This document shows, piece after piece, positions 9,614 through 19,232 of a stretch of 64,000 nt of DNA (positions are counted from its first letter, which is position 1; every line of letters starts with the position of its first letter). A model generated the notes under the pieces. The model was not told where the DNA came from. It worked only from the letters and a program-made list of their open reading frames with translations, and did not search any database. The position numbers and the translations under genes are program-made. The stretch lies in the NCBI GenBank assembly GCA_003250395.1, contig QKGM01000038.1, positions 248,001-312,000 on the forward strand, given 5' to 3'. Source of the stretch: Bacteroidota bacterium. Its GTDB lineage: Bacteria; Bacteroidota; Bacteroidia; Bacteroidales; TTA-H9.

Positions 9614-10844
9614 CTGCAGGCGTTTGGTTATTAAGTTCTGATTCAGGATGAGCCATGAAGCCCGGAGTTTCTTCCAGTTTTTGTTCTGCTTCCGTTTCTT
9701 CACTATATCGGCTTACGCTTTGTATCATTCCCAGAGAGATCAAAGTAAACCATATAGAAGTTCCTCCCATACTTACAAGTGGCAGTGGCTGACCAGTAAC
9801 CGGGAACATTCCCACCGCTACCAGCATATTGATAATAGCTTGAGTTACCAGGCCGAAGCTGAGCCCAAAGGCGAGAAGCATCCCAAATCCGCTTGCCGCT
9901 TTCATTGCAATCCTGATCCCTCTATATAGTAGAATCAGGTAAAGTAGTATAACAAAGGCACTTACAATGGTTCCGTATTCTTCAACGATAATAGCAAATA
10001 TAAAATCGGAGTAAGGATGAGGAAGAAAATTACGTTGAGAACTATTCCCTGGCATTTTACCCAGAATTCCTCCCGAAGCAATAGCAATTTTCGATTGTTC
10101 AACCTGATAATTTGCTGCATCCTTCTGCTCTTTATCTTCGACCATTCCCAGATATACCTCGATACGATTTAGCCAGGTAGTCGCCCGTGGCAATAATCTT
10201 GGCATTGACCCTGCAAGCAGTAGTACTATAACAAAGCCAGTGATTCCTATTCCAACAGTTCCGGCCAGGAACTTGAAAGGCGTCCCTGCTGCAAACATCA
10301 TTACGGAGCAAATCAGAAATATTAGAGCTGAAGTAGAGAAATTTGCAGGGAAAATTAGAAGACAAATTAAGCCAACAGGTATCAGTACCGGAATATAGCC
10401 TCGTTTAAGATCACCAAGAAAGTCTTTGCGCCTGGTTAGCTGGCTTGATAAATATGTGATAATAATCAGTTTTGCCAGGTCTGAACTTTGAAAAGTGATT
10501 CCTATAAAAGGGATGCTGATCCATCTGTTTGCGCTATTCAGATTGGTTCCGCCAACTATAGTATAGACCAACAAAGGGATCGCGACAATAAGGCCGATAT
10601 AGCTCAATTTGCTGTAGTATCGGTAGGGCAGGCGATATGCTCCGTACATTAACCCCAGACCTGCTGCCAGAATGAACAGATGTTTTAACATATAAAACTC
10701 AGTGTTACCATCCTTGTTTTTAAACGCAAGTGAACCAGTGGAGCTATAGACCACGAGCACTGAGAGTACCGAAAGGAAGAAGACGATGACCCAGATGGCT
10801 CTGTCACCTTTCAGATCGGCTATGTTTTTTACATCCATTTTCAT
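9606..10844 (-). CDS. ftsW: FtsW-type SEDS glycosyltransferase
   Basis: A 412-residue polytopic membrane protein of the SEDS family (FtsW/RodA/SpoVE) with about ten hydrophobic segments. It polymerises lipid II into septal glycan together with the class B penicillin-binding protein encoded upstream in the same operon. The FLPHPYSDFIFAII stretch and the PLPLVSMGG segment are family landmarks. Position between murD and murG favours FtsW over RodA. ATG codons at 10844 and 10838 are both usable. The C-terminal tail is long and acidic. Confidence 0.95.
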   Translation of the reverse strand: MKMDVKNIADLKGDRAIWVIVFFLSVLSVLVVYSSTGSLAFKNKDGNTEFYMLKHLFILAAGLGLMYGAYRLPYRYYSKLSYIGLIVAIPLLVYTIVGGTNLNSANRWISIPFIGITFQSSDLAKLIIITYLSSQLTRRKDFLGDLKRGYIPVLIPVGLICLLIFPANFSTSALIFLICSVMMFAAGTPFKFLAGTVGIGITGFVIVLLLAGSMPRLLPRATTWLNRIEVYLGMVEDKEQKDAANYQVEQSKIAIASGGILGKMPGNSSQRNFLPHPYSDFIFAIIVEEYGTIVSAFVILLYLILLYRGIRIAMKAASGFGMLLAFGLSFGLVTQAIINMLVAVGMFPVTGQPLPLVSMGGTSIWFTLISLGMIQSVSRYSEETEAEQKLEETPGFMAHPESELNNQTPADE

Positions 10845-10855
10845 TACTGTGGAAT

Positions 10856-12199
10856 TTACAAACGTTTCACGGCTTGTTTGAACTGCCGCCCCCTGTCCTC
10901 ATAATTCTCAAATAGGTCAAAGCTTGCACAGGCTGGTGAAAGCAATACCACATCATCCTTTTGAGCTAGATTATACGCAGCCTCTACGGCATCACGTGCT
11001 GTAACGTACTCTTCAATTGTTTCAACAGTGTCAGCGAAAGCAGCTTTGATTTTGGTGTTGTCTACTCCAAGGCAAACGATTGCCTTAACTTTACTTTTGA
11101 CAAGGGTGAGCAGTTCATTATAATCATTTCCTTTATCGCGTCCTCCGCATATCCAGACAATGGGATTATTTATGCTTTCAAGTGCATACCAGGTTGAGTT
11201 GATATTGGTAGCTTTCGAGTCGTTGATGAATGCTATGCCATGAACATTGGCAACAAATTCGAGCCTGTGCTCTACGCCAGCGAAATCGGACAAGCTTTCC
11301 TTGATCTTTTCGTTTCGCACATTTACAATTTTTGAGGCTACAGCGGCTGCCATCGAATTGTATGTATTGTGTTTGCCTTGTAGGGCTAGTGCTTCGAGGT
11401 TCATGTTCAGTTTGTTATTGTTAACATTTATAATCATTTCTTTATTTTCAATCCATGCGCCATCTTCTGATGGCTTCCCATTGAGCGATATCGGAAATTT
11501 TTTCGCAACTATCGATCTGTTTTTCAGCATCTCGTTTGTTACTTTGTCGTCTGCGCACCAGATAAATGAATCTTTTTCTGTTTGGTTACGTAGAATTCGC
11601 ATCTTCGAAGCTGCATAAAGATTTAACTGATTCTCATACCTGTCAAGATGATCAGGTGTGATATTGGTAAGTACGGCTATATCAGCTTTGAAAGAATACA
11701 TATTGTCGAGTTGAAAGCTGCTTAATTCGATTACATAGTAATCATAGTTGCAGGTCGCTACCTGCAAAGCGAAACTCTGACCGACATTACCAGCCAGACC
11801 GACATTGTATCCGGCCATTTTTAAAATATGCCAGATAAGCATTGTCGTGGTTGTTTTGCCATTACTACCTGTAATGCAAATCAGGAAAGCATTGGTATAG
11901 CGGAAAGCAAACTCTATTTCCGATATCACTGGAATTTTATTTACGCGGGCTTTACAAATCACCGGAACACTTTCTGGTATACCAGGACTTTTAATGATTT
12001 CAGATGCGTTTAGAATTAAGCTTTCAGTATGTCTTGCTTCTTCGAACGGGATGCCATGATGTGAAAGAACTTCGCGATATTTTTCAGCTATTTTTCCTTT
12101 ATCGCTCAGGAAAACTTCAAAACCTTTGGTGTGGGCCAGAACCGCAGCGCCTGTTCCGCTTTCGCCCCCGCCCAGCACCACAATGCGGGGTATTTCCAT
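10856..12199 (-). CDS. murD: UDP-MurNAc-L-alanine--D-glutamate ligase MurD
   Basis: MurD adds D-glutamate to UDP-MurNAc-L-Ala. The 447-residue sequence has the N-terminal GGGESGTG loop, the ATP loop GSNGKTTTT and the C-terminal LSPACASFDLFENYEDRG block that is specific for MurD. Length is typical. The gene lies 11 bases before ftsW and 42 bases after mraY. Confidence 0.98.
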   Translation of the reverse strand: MEIPRIVVLGGGESGTGAAVLAHTKGFEVFLSDKGKIAEKYREVLSHHGIPFEEARHTESLILNASEIIKSPGIPESVPVICKARVNKIPVISEIEFAFRYTNAFLICITGSNGKTTTTMLIWHILKMAGYNVGLAGNVGQSFALQVATCNYDYYVIELSSFQLDNMYSFKADIAVLTNITPDHLDRYENQLNLYAASKMRILRNQTEKDSFIWCADDKVTNEMLKNRSIVAKKFPISLNGKPSEDGAWIENKEMIINVNNNKLNMNLEALALQGKHNTYNSMAAAVASKIVNVRNEKIKESLSDFAGVEHRLEFVANVHGIAFINDSKATNINSTWYALESINNPIVWICGGRDKGNDYNELLTLVKSKVKAIVCLGVDNTKIKAAFADTVETIEEYVTARDAVEAAYNLAQKDDVVLLSPACASFDLFENYEDRGRQFKQAVKRL

Positions 12200-12241
12200 A
12201 GGATTTGTATTGGGTACGAATATTTCATTTATTATCTAACA

Positions 12242-13495
12242 TTATCTAAGTTTGAGGGTCACAATTGTCAATACGGCAAGCATAATTGCGATAATGTGAA
12301 AGCGCTGAACAATTTTGGGTTCGGCATAGCCTAGTTTTTGGTAATGGTGATGTAGCGGTGACATTAAAAAGATACGCCGTCCTTCACCATACTTTTTCTT
12401 TGTATACTTGAAATAGCTTACCTGCAGTACCACAGATAAATTCTCGGCAAGAAAGATTCCACAGAGGATAGGAATCAACAACTCCTTACGGATAATTACT
12501 GCCAGTACTGCAATAATGCCTCCTAATGCCAATGACCCTGTATCTCCCATGAATACCTGCGCGGGATAGGTGTTGTACCAAAGAAAGCCTATACAGGCTC
12601 CAACCAGTGCACTGATGAAGATTGTGAGTTCACCAGTATTCGGGATGTACATGATATTAAGATAGTCTGCAAATATGATATTGCCTGATACCCAGGCAAG
12701 AATACCCAGTGTGGCTGCCTGAAATGCTGAAACTCCCGTTGCAAGCCCATCTATACCGTCGGTGAGGTTAGCCCCATTTGAAATGGCAATGATGATTAGA
12801 ATAACGATGGGGATAAAAACCAGCCAGGCATATTTTGATGCCCCTTCACCGATCCAATTGATGAGATAGGAGTAGTCGAATTCATTATTCTTGACAAAGG
12901 GGATAGTTGTCTTGGTCGATTTTATACTCTGGGTTGAAAATACCTCTTTTGCCCGGGCGTAGGTGGCATCATTCATTACATTAACTTTCTCAATGTACGC
13001 ATGTGCTGAATTTTTCTCTTTAATCACAACCTCCGGGCTAAAGTACATGGTAAATCCCACAACGAGCCCTACAACTATTTGTCCGATAATTTTAAATTTT
13101 CCGGCTAAACCCTGCTTGTTTTTACGAAATACCTTAATATAATCATCCATAAAACCTACCATGCCCAGCCAAATGGTTGTGAACAGTATGAGTTGAATAT
13201 AAATGTTATCCAGTCGGGCGAATAGCAGAGTTGGAACTAATATAGCACCCAGTATGATCAACCCTCCCATCGTTGGGGTTCCCTGCTTTTGGATCTGACC
13301 TTCAAGTCCCAGATCGCGAACGGTTTCACCGACCTGTTTCTTCTTGAGATATTTGATTAACCGGCCTCCAAAAACAAGAGAGATGAGAAGCGAAGTAATT
13401 ACAGCCATAGCAGCCCTGAAGGAGATGTATTGAAATACACCTGCGCCAGGTAGGTCGATTGTATTGTCAAGATATTCAAAAAGAAAGTATAGCAT
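12242..13495 (-). CDS. mraY: phospho-N-acetylmuramoyl-pentapeptide transferase MraY
   Basis: MraY moves phospho-MurNAc-pentapeptide onto undecaprenyl phosphate, making lipid I. The 417-residue membrane protein shows DDYIK (aspartate pair) and [12 protein letters not shown] (third catalytic aspartate), and the family histidine segment HHHYQK near the C-terminus. It is some 55 residues longer than the E. coli enzyme because of a hydrophilic insert at about residues 158-210, a usual feature of Bacteroidota MraY. It lies 5 bases from murE. Confidence 0.98.
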   Translation of the reverse strand: MLYFLFEYLDNTIDLPGAGVFQYISFRAAMAVITSLLISLVFGGRLIKYLKKKQVGETVRDLGLEGQIQKQGTPTMGGLIILGAILVPTLLFARLDNIYIQLILFTTIWLGMVGFMDDYIKVFRKNKQGLAGKFKIIGQIVVGLVVGFTMYFSPEVVIKEKNSAHAYIEKVNVMNDATYARAKEVFSTQSIKSTKTTIPFVKNNEFDYSYLINWIGEGASKYAWLVFIPIVILIIIAISNGANLTDGIDGLATGVSAFQAATLGILAWVSGNIIFADYLNIMYIPNTGELTIFISALVGACIGFLWYNTYPAQVFMGDTGSLALGGIIAVLAVIIRKELLIPILCGIFLAENLSVVLQVSYFKYTKKKYGEGRRIFLMSPLHHHYQKLGYAEPKIVQRFHIIAIMLAVLTIVTLKLR

Positions 13496-13500
13496 AGGTG

Positions 13501-14961
13501 TTACACGTTATTGCCGAAAGCTTTGTTAATCTCTTCTTTGTCATCGAAATGATGTCGAATTCCATTGATCTCCTGATATTTTTCATGGCCTTTACCCGCC
13601 ACCAACACGATATCTCCTTTATGAGCCAAAGCCAGGGCAGTGCGAATAGCTTCATGCCGGTTACTGATTGTTAGTGTCTTTTGAAGAAGTGTTGGGGAAA
13701 GTCCACCCCGCATTTCCTCCAGGATGGTTTCTGGATCTTCTGTCCGTGGATTATCGGAGGTAAGTATGAGCTGATCGCTGTTTTCTGCAGCAATTTTTGC
13801 CATTACAGGACGTTTTGTTCGGTCGCGATCACCTCCTGCACCAGTAACCGTAATCAATCTGGTATCTTCTTTTATAATACTTTTGATGGTACTGATAACA
13901 TTTTTGAGGGCATCGGGAGTATGGGCATAATCAACTATTGCAGTTATGCCATTAGCTGACCTGATGGTATCGAACCGGCCTTCAACAGGTTCTATTGCAC
14001 TTAGCTTTTCAAGTACTTCATGCCTGTTTTGTCCCAATAAAACTGCTGCTCCGTATATCGCGGTGAGATTGTATGCATTAAACTCCCCAACCAATCTAAA
14101 CCAGGCTTCTGTTCCGTCAAGTTGAAGTAATAATCCGTCAATATGGTTCTCAATTAACCTGGTATGAAAATCAGCCAGAGATGTGAGTGAATACCTGTAT
14201 TTAACTGCATTACAGTTTTGAATCATCACATTACCGTTTTTATCGTCGGCATTAATGAGTGCAAAAGCTGTCGGGGGTAAGGCATCGAAAAAGCTTTTTT
14301 TGGCTTTTAGATATTCAGCGAAGGTTTTATGGTAGTCAAGGTGGTCATGAGTCAGGTTAGTGAATATTCCTCCGGCGAAATGGAGCCCGGTCACGCGATG
14401 TTGAACAACAGCATGAGAACTCACTTCCATGAATACGTAATCGCATCCGGTTTCAACCATTTCTGACAGAAGGGCATTCAATTGTAATGGGTCTGGGGTG
14501 GTGTGGGTAGCGGAAAGTACTTTTTGGTGTATTCTGTTCTCTACAGTACTGAGTAATCCGCATCGATAGCCAAGCGCTTCGAAAAGCTCATACAGAAGTG
14601 TAGCAGTTGTCGTTTTACCGTTGGTACCTGTAACTCCTGTAAGCTTTAACTTTTCTGAAGGGTGATCGAACCAGTTGCCTGCAATACAGGCAAGAGCCAG
14701 CTGGGCATCTGGTGTTGAAATCAATGTAACGGAGATGGGTATTTTGGATGGTATTTCTTCACAAATAATAGCAACTGCACCTCTTTCTATTGCCTTTTGA
14801 ATAAACTGATGACCATCGGTCTGAGTCCCTTTAATCGCAATAAACATAAATCCGGGTTCCACTTTACGGGAATCGAAAGCCAGGCCTGTGCAGGTAGGAT
14901 TGCTCCCAGGCTGAATTACCGTGAAATTGAATCCTTTGATTATGTTATTTATTTCCTTCAT
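13501..14961 (-). CDS. murE: UDP-MurNAc-tripeptide synthetase MurE
   Basis: MurE adds the third stem-peptide residue. The 486-residue protein has the ATP loop [12 protein letters not shown] and the motif DNPR within [15 protein letters not shown] is the signature of enzymes that use meso-diaminopimelate, so the peptidoglycan is predicted to be of the DAP type. The gene is 5 bases from ftsI and 5 bases from mraY. murF, which acts next and often follows murE in other phyla, is not found in this operon. Confidence 0.97.
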   Translation of the reverse strand: MKEINNIIKGFNFTVIQPGSNPTCTGLAFDSRKVEPGFMFIAIKGTQTDGHQFIQKAIERGAVAIICEEIPSKIPISVTLISTPDAQLALACIAGNWFDHPSEKLKLTGVTGTNGKTTTATLLYELFEALGYRCGLLSTVENRIHQKVLSATHTTPDPLQLNALLSEMVETGCDYVFMEVSSHAVVQHRVTGLHFAGGIFTNLTHDHLDYHKTFAEYLKAKKSFFDALPPTAFALINADDKNGNVMIQNCNAVKYRYSLTSLADFHTRLIENHIDGLLLQLDGTEAWFRLVGEFNAYNLTAIYGAAVLLGQNRHEVLEKLSAIEPVEGRFDTIRSANGITAIVDYAHTPDALKNVISTIKSIIKEDTRLITVTGAGGDRDRTKRPVMAKIAAENSDQLILTSDNPRTEDPETILEEMRGGLSPTLLQKTLTISNRHEAIRTALALAHKGDIVLVAGKGHEKYQEINGIRHHFDDKEEINKAFGNNV

Positions 14962-14966
14962 AAAGT

Positions 14967-17135
14967 TTATGCATTAGAAAGTTTCAGGGATATCAGATCT
15001 CCCTTTAAAGCACGACTTCCGGGTCGGACAGATTGCTTTTTTACTTTGCCACAACCTTCTATCTTTACTTTTAAACCAGATTTTTCGAGAAGATAGATTG
15101 CATCCCGGGCTGTCATTCCAATTACATCGGGAACCAGATTCTCAATGAATCTGCGGGGTTGGGTTTTTACCTGATTTTCTGTGCCGGTAACAGTAACCCA
15201 GTCTGCTTCACGACTTGCTGTATCCGTATCAAATCCGAAATGGTCTTTTATTACTTCGATGTCAGCGTATCTTGCCGTTCTTATATGGGGAATGGTCACC
15301 AATTGATTAGCCTCATCGTGCGTGAGGGTGTCAGCCTGCGTTTCTGTTTCATCACGCAGGCTGAGATTGGTGGCATAAATTTTATCAGCCAATTCTCTGA
15401 ATACCGGTGCCGCCACTGATGAGCCATATATTGTCCCTCCTGCAGGATTGTTAACAACAACAATACATGAATAGGCCGGATCGTCTGCCGGGAAATATCC
15501 GACAAAACTGGCGTTGTAATTTCGCTTGTTGTATCTGCCTCCTTTAGCAATCTGGGCTGTCCCGGTCTTTCCGGCAACAGTGTAGGCGCTATTCTTAAAG
15601 GGAATTTTTGCAGTACCTTCTTTCACTACTCCCTCTAGTAATTTACGGGCTTTTGCCAAGGTTCCCGCCGATGCTATTTTCTTGTTTATTACTACTGGTT
15701 CAAATTGCTTTGAATGCTTCCCGGTTTCTCTGATTTCAGCCACGAACATTGGTTTCATCATTTTGCCTCCGTTAGCAACAGCGTTGTAAAAAGTAAGGGT
15801 TTGTAAGGGAGTGATGGTAAGTTCATAGCCTATCGACATCCACGGAAGCGACAGCTTTGACCAGTTTTTCTGATCTGTTGATTTAATGTTGGGGTTTCCT
15901 TCTCCCTGAATTTCTATTCCAAGAGGTTTATTGAGTGAAAAGCTATAGAGACGGTTTATGAACTTTTCAGGGGTGCTTTTATAGGCATCATGAATGATAC
16001 GGCTGATGCCAACATTAGAACTCAATTCAAAGGCTTCCAGAACACTAAGTTTTTCCCGTGGCATCGCATGGACATCTGTCATGTCTTTCCCGTAATAATT
16101 CATCGACCCTTTGCCCACTGTCACAGTGTCATATATGTCGACCAACCCGTCCTCAATGGTGGCCATTATCGAAGCCAGCTTAAATGTTGATCCGGGTTCA
16201 ATACTTTCTGCTATGGCATAATTGTACCGTTCATCATAGGTTCCATCCGGAAGACGTTGCAAATTGGCAATAGCTCTGATTGCTCCTGTTTTTACTTCCA
16301 TCAGAATGACACAGCCCTGTTCTGCATTGTGATTTTTCAGGTGACTCATCAGAGCGCTTTCAGCTACGTCCTGTAAATGAATATCAATAGTCGTGACAAT
16401 GTCTTTTCCATTTCGGGGTTCTATACGATCGTTATCATTCAGCGGAATCCATTCTCCTCCCGAGATACGTTGCAACCACATTCGACCTGTAACTCCCTGA
16501 AGTTCGTTTCTGTATGCGCCTTCAAGCCCAACGAACAGGTTCTCTTCTTTGATTTCATATCCAATCGTTCTGCGCGCCAGTAAACCATAAGGCATTTTTC
16601 GAGAACTCTTCTGTACCAGTATCAGCCCGCCTTTGTTTTGTCCCAATTCCAGCAGAGGAAGATGCTTTAATCTGGCAACTGTGTTATAGTCAACATTTCG
16701 TTTGACAAGGAGATAGCGATTTTTTTTACGACGCTCGGAGATCAGGAGCTTCTTGTAATCAGCGGAAGATTTATCCCTGAAGAGTATTGAAAGGCCTTTT
16801 GATAATGAATCTACCCGGGTGTAAAACAATGAGTCAGGTATGTTTTTCGAGGCAACATCCATTCTGAAATCATAAATTGGCACAGAAGTAGCCAACAGCG
16901 TTCCGTCATATGCCAATACATTTCCTCTTACCGGTTCAATAGCTCCGTATTTAATAGTTGCCTTTTCCGATTTATGCAGAAGCTCACCTCCCTGTACCGA
17001 TTGGATGTGAATGATTTTACCCAAAACAGCAACACCTGCTGCAATGAGCAGGAAGTAAACAATCCAGACCCGTCTGAGAAATAAAGTCTTCGGGTCTGGT
17101 TTTTCGATTGGAGCCGGTATTGGGTTGTCAGTCAA
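14967..17135 (-). CDS. ftsI: FtsI-type penicillin-binding protein with PASTA domain
   Basis: This 722-residue class B transpeptidase crosslinks septal peptidoglycan. An N-terminal membrane segment (about 24-40) is followed by a dimerisation/pedestal domain and a transpeptidase domain with STFK at 316-319 (nucleophile S316), SSN at 372-374 and KTGT at 523-526. A single PASTA domain occupies about residues 665-722. The only start consistent with the N-terminus is a TTG codon; the next in-frame methionine is at residue 92, beyond the membrane anchor. Gap to ftsL is 17 bases. Confidence in the product is high, in the exact start moderate. Confidence 0.95.
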   Translation of the reverse strand: MTDNPIPAPIEKPDPKTLFLRRVWIVYFLLIAAGVAVLGKIIHIQSVQGGELLHKSEKATIKYGAIEPVRGNVLAYDGTLLATSVPIYDFRMDVASKNIPDSLFYTRVDSLSKGLSILFRDKSSADYKKLLISERRKKNRYLLVKRNVDYNTVARLKHLPLLELGQNKGGLILVQKSSRKMPYGLLARRTIGYEIKEENLFVGLEGAYRNELQGVTGRMWLQRISGGEWIPLNDNDRIEPRNGKDIVTTIDIHLQDVAESALMSHLKNHNAEQGCVILMEVKTGAIRAIANLQRLPDGTYDERYNYAIAESIEPGSTFKLASIMATIEDGLVDIYDTVTVGKGSMNYYGKDMTDVHAMPREKLSVLEAFELSSNVGISRIIHDAYKSTPEKFINRLYSFSLNKPLGIEIQGEGNPNIKSTDQKNWSKLSLPWMSIGYELTITPLQTLTFYNAVANGGKMMKPMFVAEIRETGKHSKQFEPVVINKKIASAGTLAKARKLLEGVVKEGTAKIPFKNSAYTVAGKTGTAQIAKGGRYNKRNYNASFVGYFPADDPAYSCIVVVNNPAGGTIYGSSVAAPVFRELADKIYATNLSLRDETETQADTLTHDEANQLVTIPHIRTARYADIEVIKDHFGFDTDTASREADWVTVTGTENQVKTQPRRFIENLVPDVIGMTARDAIYLLEKSGLKVKIEGCGKVKKQSVRPGSRALKGDLISLKLSNA

Positions 17136-17152
17136 TTGTATTTGATATTTTT

Positions 17153-17563
17153 CTACGGATAGGTTAATTCTCTTTGTTTTACAAAAATTTTTTCCGGTGG
17201 CCTGACCGCTTCCTGAATACCCATTTCAGCGAGCCTTCTTGCAACTTTGGATTGTTTAGTGGAGTCGCTATATTGTGATTTGGTAGCAATGTATTCGAAT
17301 CTAAGCTCTTTAAGTTCTTTTTTCAAATGGTTGGATTTGCGGATTGTGCGTTCAGTATAAAAATTGTTACCGATGTAAAGCATTCCGATTGTAGCCAGGA
17401 AAAGGAAAAAGGGAACTGATTTTATCGTCGATTCTGTTGCCAGAAATTTTCCGGTAGCCATGTTCTTAAAAATACCAGTCCTTTTCTTTGCTTTTGGTTT
17501 AGTCCTTGTAGTAGATGGTGCTGCCTTTTCGGACTCTGGCTTCCTGGTGTTAAAACCGATCAT
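17153..17563 (-). CDS. FtsL-like division protein
   Basis: A 136-residue protein with a basic N-terminal half (KPKAKKRT), one membrane segment near residues 57-75 and a coiled-coil-prone periplasmic part rich in lysine, glutamate and leucine. This is the layout of FtsL, which pairs with FtsB and FtsQ. Family sequences diverge strongly, so the call depends on the topology and on the fixed position between rsmH and ftsI. Its ATG overlaps the rsmH stop by 4 bases (ATGA). Confidence 0.88.
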   Translation of the reverse strand: MIGFNTRKPESEKAAPSTTRTKPKAKKRTGIFKNMATGKFLATESTIKSVPFFLFLATIGMLYIGNNFYTERTIRKSNHLKKELKELRFEYIATKSQYSDSTKQSKVARRLAEMGIQEAVRPPEKIFVKQRELTYP

Positions 17564-18459
17564 GCTGGCCTCCTTTCTGCTACCCTAAGCCGGGCACTAC
17601 GGGAACGGGGATTTGATTCCTGTTCAATATCTGATGCCATTAATGGTTTTCGTGTGACAGGGGTGAATGGACAAATCAGATTACCATAAAAGTCCTTAAC
17701 TGGCTCTCCTTCAAAATTTCCAGTCCGCATAAAGTTTTTCACAAGTCGGTCTTCAAGCGAATGATAGGACATAACCACCAGGCGACCACCCGGTGCCAAC
17801 ACGTCAACTGTCTGTAGGAGAAATTCTTTCAGAGCCCCCAACTCATCGTTTACTTCTATCCTTAACGCTTGAAAAACCTGTGCAAGAAATTTGTTCTCTG
17901 TATGAGGGCGGGCAAGGGGGCGTAACAGATTGCAGAGCTGTGCGGTCGTTTCAACAGGATGTTCGTTTCTGCTGGCTACAAGCCTGTAAGCAATTTTGCG
18001 GGCATTGATGAGCTCACCATAAAGCCTGAAAATTTCTGTAAGCTTTTCTTCGGGGTATTGATTTACAACTTCTGCTGCAGTGGTTCCCTTTCTGCGATCC
18101 ATCCTCATATCGAGCGGTCCGTCGTATCGGGTTGAGAACCCTTTGGCCGGTTCATCAATCTGAAACGAGGAAATTCCAAGATCGGCGAGAATTCCGTCAA
18201 CCGGAATGGATTGATATAGCTTCAGGTAGTTCTTCATATACCTGAAGTTTTGCGCAATAAAAGTGAAACGGTCATCGACCGGAATGTTTTGCCTGGCATC
18301 TTCGTCCTGGTCGAATCCAAATAACTTACCCTGCTGTAAATGCCCAAGAATTGCACGGCTATGTCCACCGCCACCGTAAGTGACATCAACATAACGGCCT
18401 TCCGGTTTAATGGAGAGTCCTTCTGTGCATTCAGTAAGCATTACCGGTATATGATACAT
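17560..18459 (-). CDS. rsmH: 16S rRNA m4C1402 methyltransferase RsmH
   Basis: RsmH (formerly MraW) N4-methylates C1402 of 16S rRNA in the decoding centre. The 299-residue protein has the SAM-binding loop VDVTYGGGGHS near residues 24-34, the ADLGISSFQ motif, and MSYHSLEDRLVK near the C-terminus. It is the second gene of the dcw operon, 10 bases after mraZ, the usual place. Confidence 0.98.
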   Translation of the reverse strand: MYHIPVMLTECTEGLSIKPEGRYVDVTYGGGGHSRAILGHLQQGKLFGFDQDEDARQNIPVDDRFTFIAQNFRYMKNYLKLYQSIPVDGILADLGISSFQIDEPAKGFSTRYDGPLDMRMDRRKGTTAAEVVNQYPEEKLTEIFRLYGELINARKIAYRLVASRNEHPVETTAQLCNLLRPLARPHTENKFLAQVFQALRIEVNDELGALKEFLLQTVDVLAPGGRLVVMSYHSLEDRLVKNFMRTGNFEGEPVKDFYGNLICPFTPVTRKPLMASDIEQESNPRSRSARLRVAERRPA

Positions 18460-18469
18460 GGTAAGTATA

Positions 18470-18940
18470 TTATTCAGTAGAAGTATTATAAGGCATTGAA
18501 CCCATCACTTCTTCAGCCAGTGCGCCAAAGTCGGTGGCAGGATCATTTACCGCTGCTTCGTATTTTTCTTTATCCCAGATTTCAATCCTCGTTCCTGATG
18601 CGACTAAAACAACCTCTTTCTGGAGTCCTGCATAAGTCATCAGATCTTTGGCTATCAGGAAGCGGCCATTACTGTCAAGTTCCAGTACTTTAACTCCGGC
18701 CATGAACATCCTGATAAAATCATTATTCTTCTTTACAAATCGGTTCAACTTGTTTATCCGATCCATCTCTTTATTCCATTCCGACATGGGAAAAAGCTCC
18801 AGGCAGCGGTCAAAGACGCTGCGTTTTACAACAAAGCCCTGATCGATTATTTCCAGCAATTGCCGGCGCAACGGTGCCGGAAACATAATCCTGCCCTTGT
18901 CATCTGCTTTACACTCATGTACTCCAATGAAATTGAGCAT
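18470..18940 (-). CDS. mraZ: transcriptional regulator MraZ
   Basis: MraZ is a ring-forming DNA-binding protein made of two SpoVT/AbrB-like half domains. Both are visible: the first carries DDKGR at residues 13-17, the second DSNGR at 89-93. The 156-residue length is normal. It is the first gene of the dcw operon and in other bacteria represses its own promoter by binding short direct repeats. A matching four-copy repeat array lies just upstream here (18972-19011), so autoregulation is likely. Confidence 0.97.
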   Translation of the reverse strand: MLNFIGVHECKADDKGRIMFPAPLRRQLLEIIDQGFVVKRSVFDRCLELFPMSEWNKEMDRINKLNRFVKKNNDFIRMFMAGVKVLELDSNGRFLIAKDLMTYAGLQKEVVLVASGTRIEIWDKEKYEAAVNDPATDFGALAEEVMGSMPYNTSTE

Positions 18941-18956
18941 CTACGGAAATTTTGTT

Positions 18957-18964
18957 CAAATATA
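18957..18964 (-). promoter_or_regulatory. -7 box of the mraZ/dcw promoter
   Basis: On the minus strand this reads TATATTTG, an exact match to the Bacteroidota -7 consensus TAnnTTTG, 16 bases before the mraZ start codon. No TTG/TTTG -33 box is found at the usual 19-21 base spacing; that position is occupied by the repeat array. Confidence 0.65.
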
Positions 18965-18971
18965 CGATAGA

Positions 18972-19011
18972 TTTCCCACTTCGTTACACTTATATCCACT
19001 TTTACCCACTT
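18972..19011 (-). promoter_or_regulatory. four-copy MraZ-box array
   Basis: Four direct repeats with an exact 10-bp period, each ending in CACTT on the plus strand (AAGTG at the start of each unit on the minus strand; two copies continue as AAGTGGG). Known MraZ sites are GTG-containing direct repeats at about 10-bp spacing (TGGG repeats in E. coli, AAAGTG repeats in Mycoplasma). The array begins 7 bases upstream of the -7 box and covers the -33 position, fitting repression by blocking RNA polymerase. Confidence 0.75.
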
Positions 19012-19172
19012 TTGTTGATAACTTTTTTTAAAATACCGATTAGTCTGTTGTGAATTGCTGTTGCAATTGTATGGTTATTAGCAATTTATGTTTCTTTTGA
19101 GAGGCGTCAATTCTTTAACCGGAAATCAACCATCCGGTTAATAATTTTGAGAACATGCTGATCTTTAAATTG

Positions 19173-19203
19173 TTGTATAGCTTTGGGATATTCACTACAT
19201 TTG
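19173..19203 (+). promoter_or_regulatory. promoter of the glsA-like gene
   Basis: A -33-like TTG (19173-19175) is followed after 20 bases by TACATTTG (19196-19203), a full match to the TAnnTTTG box. The implied transcript starts near 19210, which supports choosing the ATG at 19233 over the one at 19155. Confidence 0.6.
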
Positions 19204-19232
19204 TAATCTTAATTGATTTGATGTTGAGCGTT

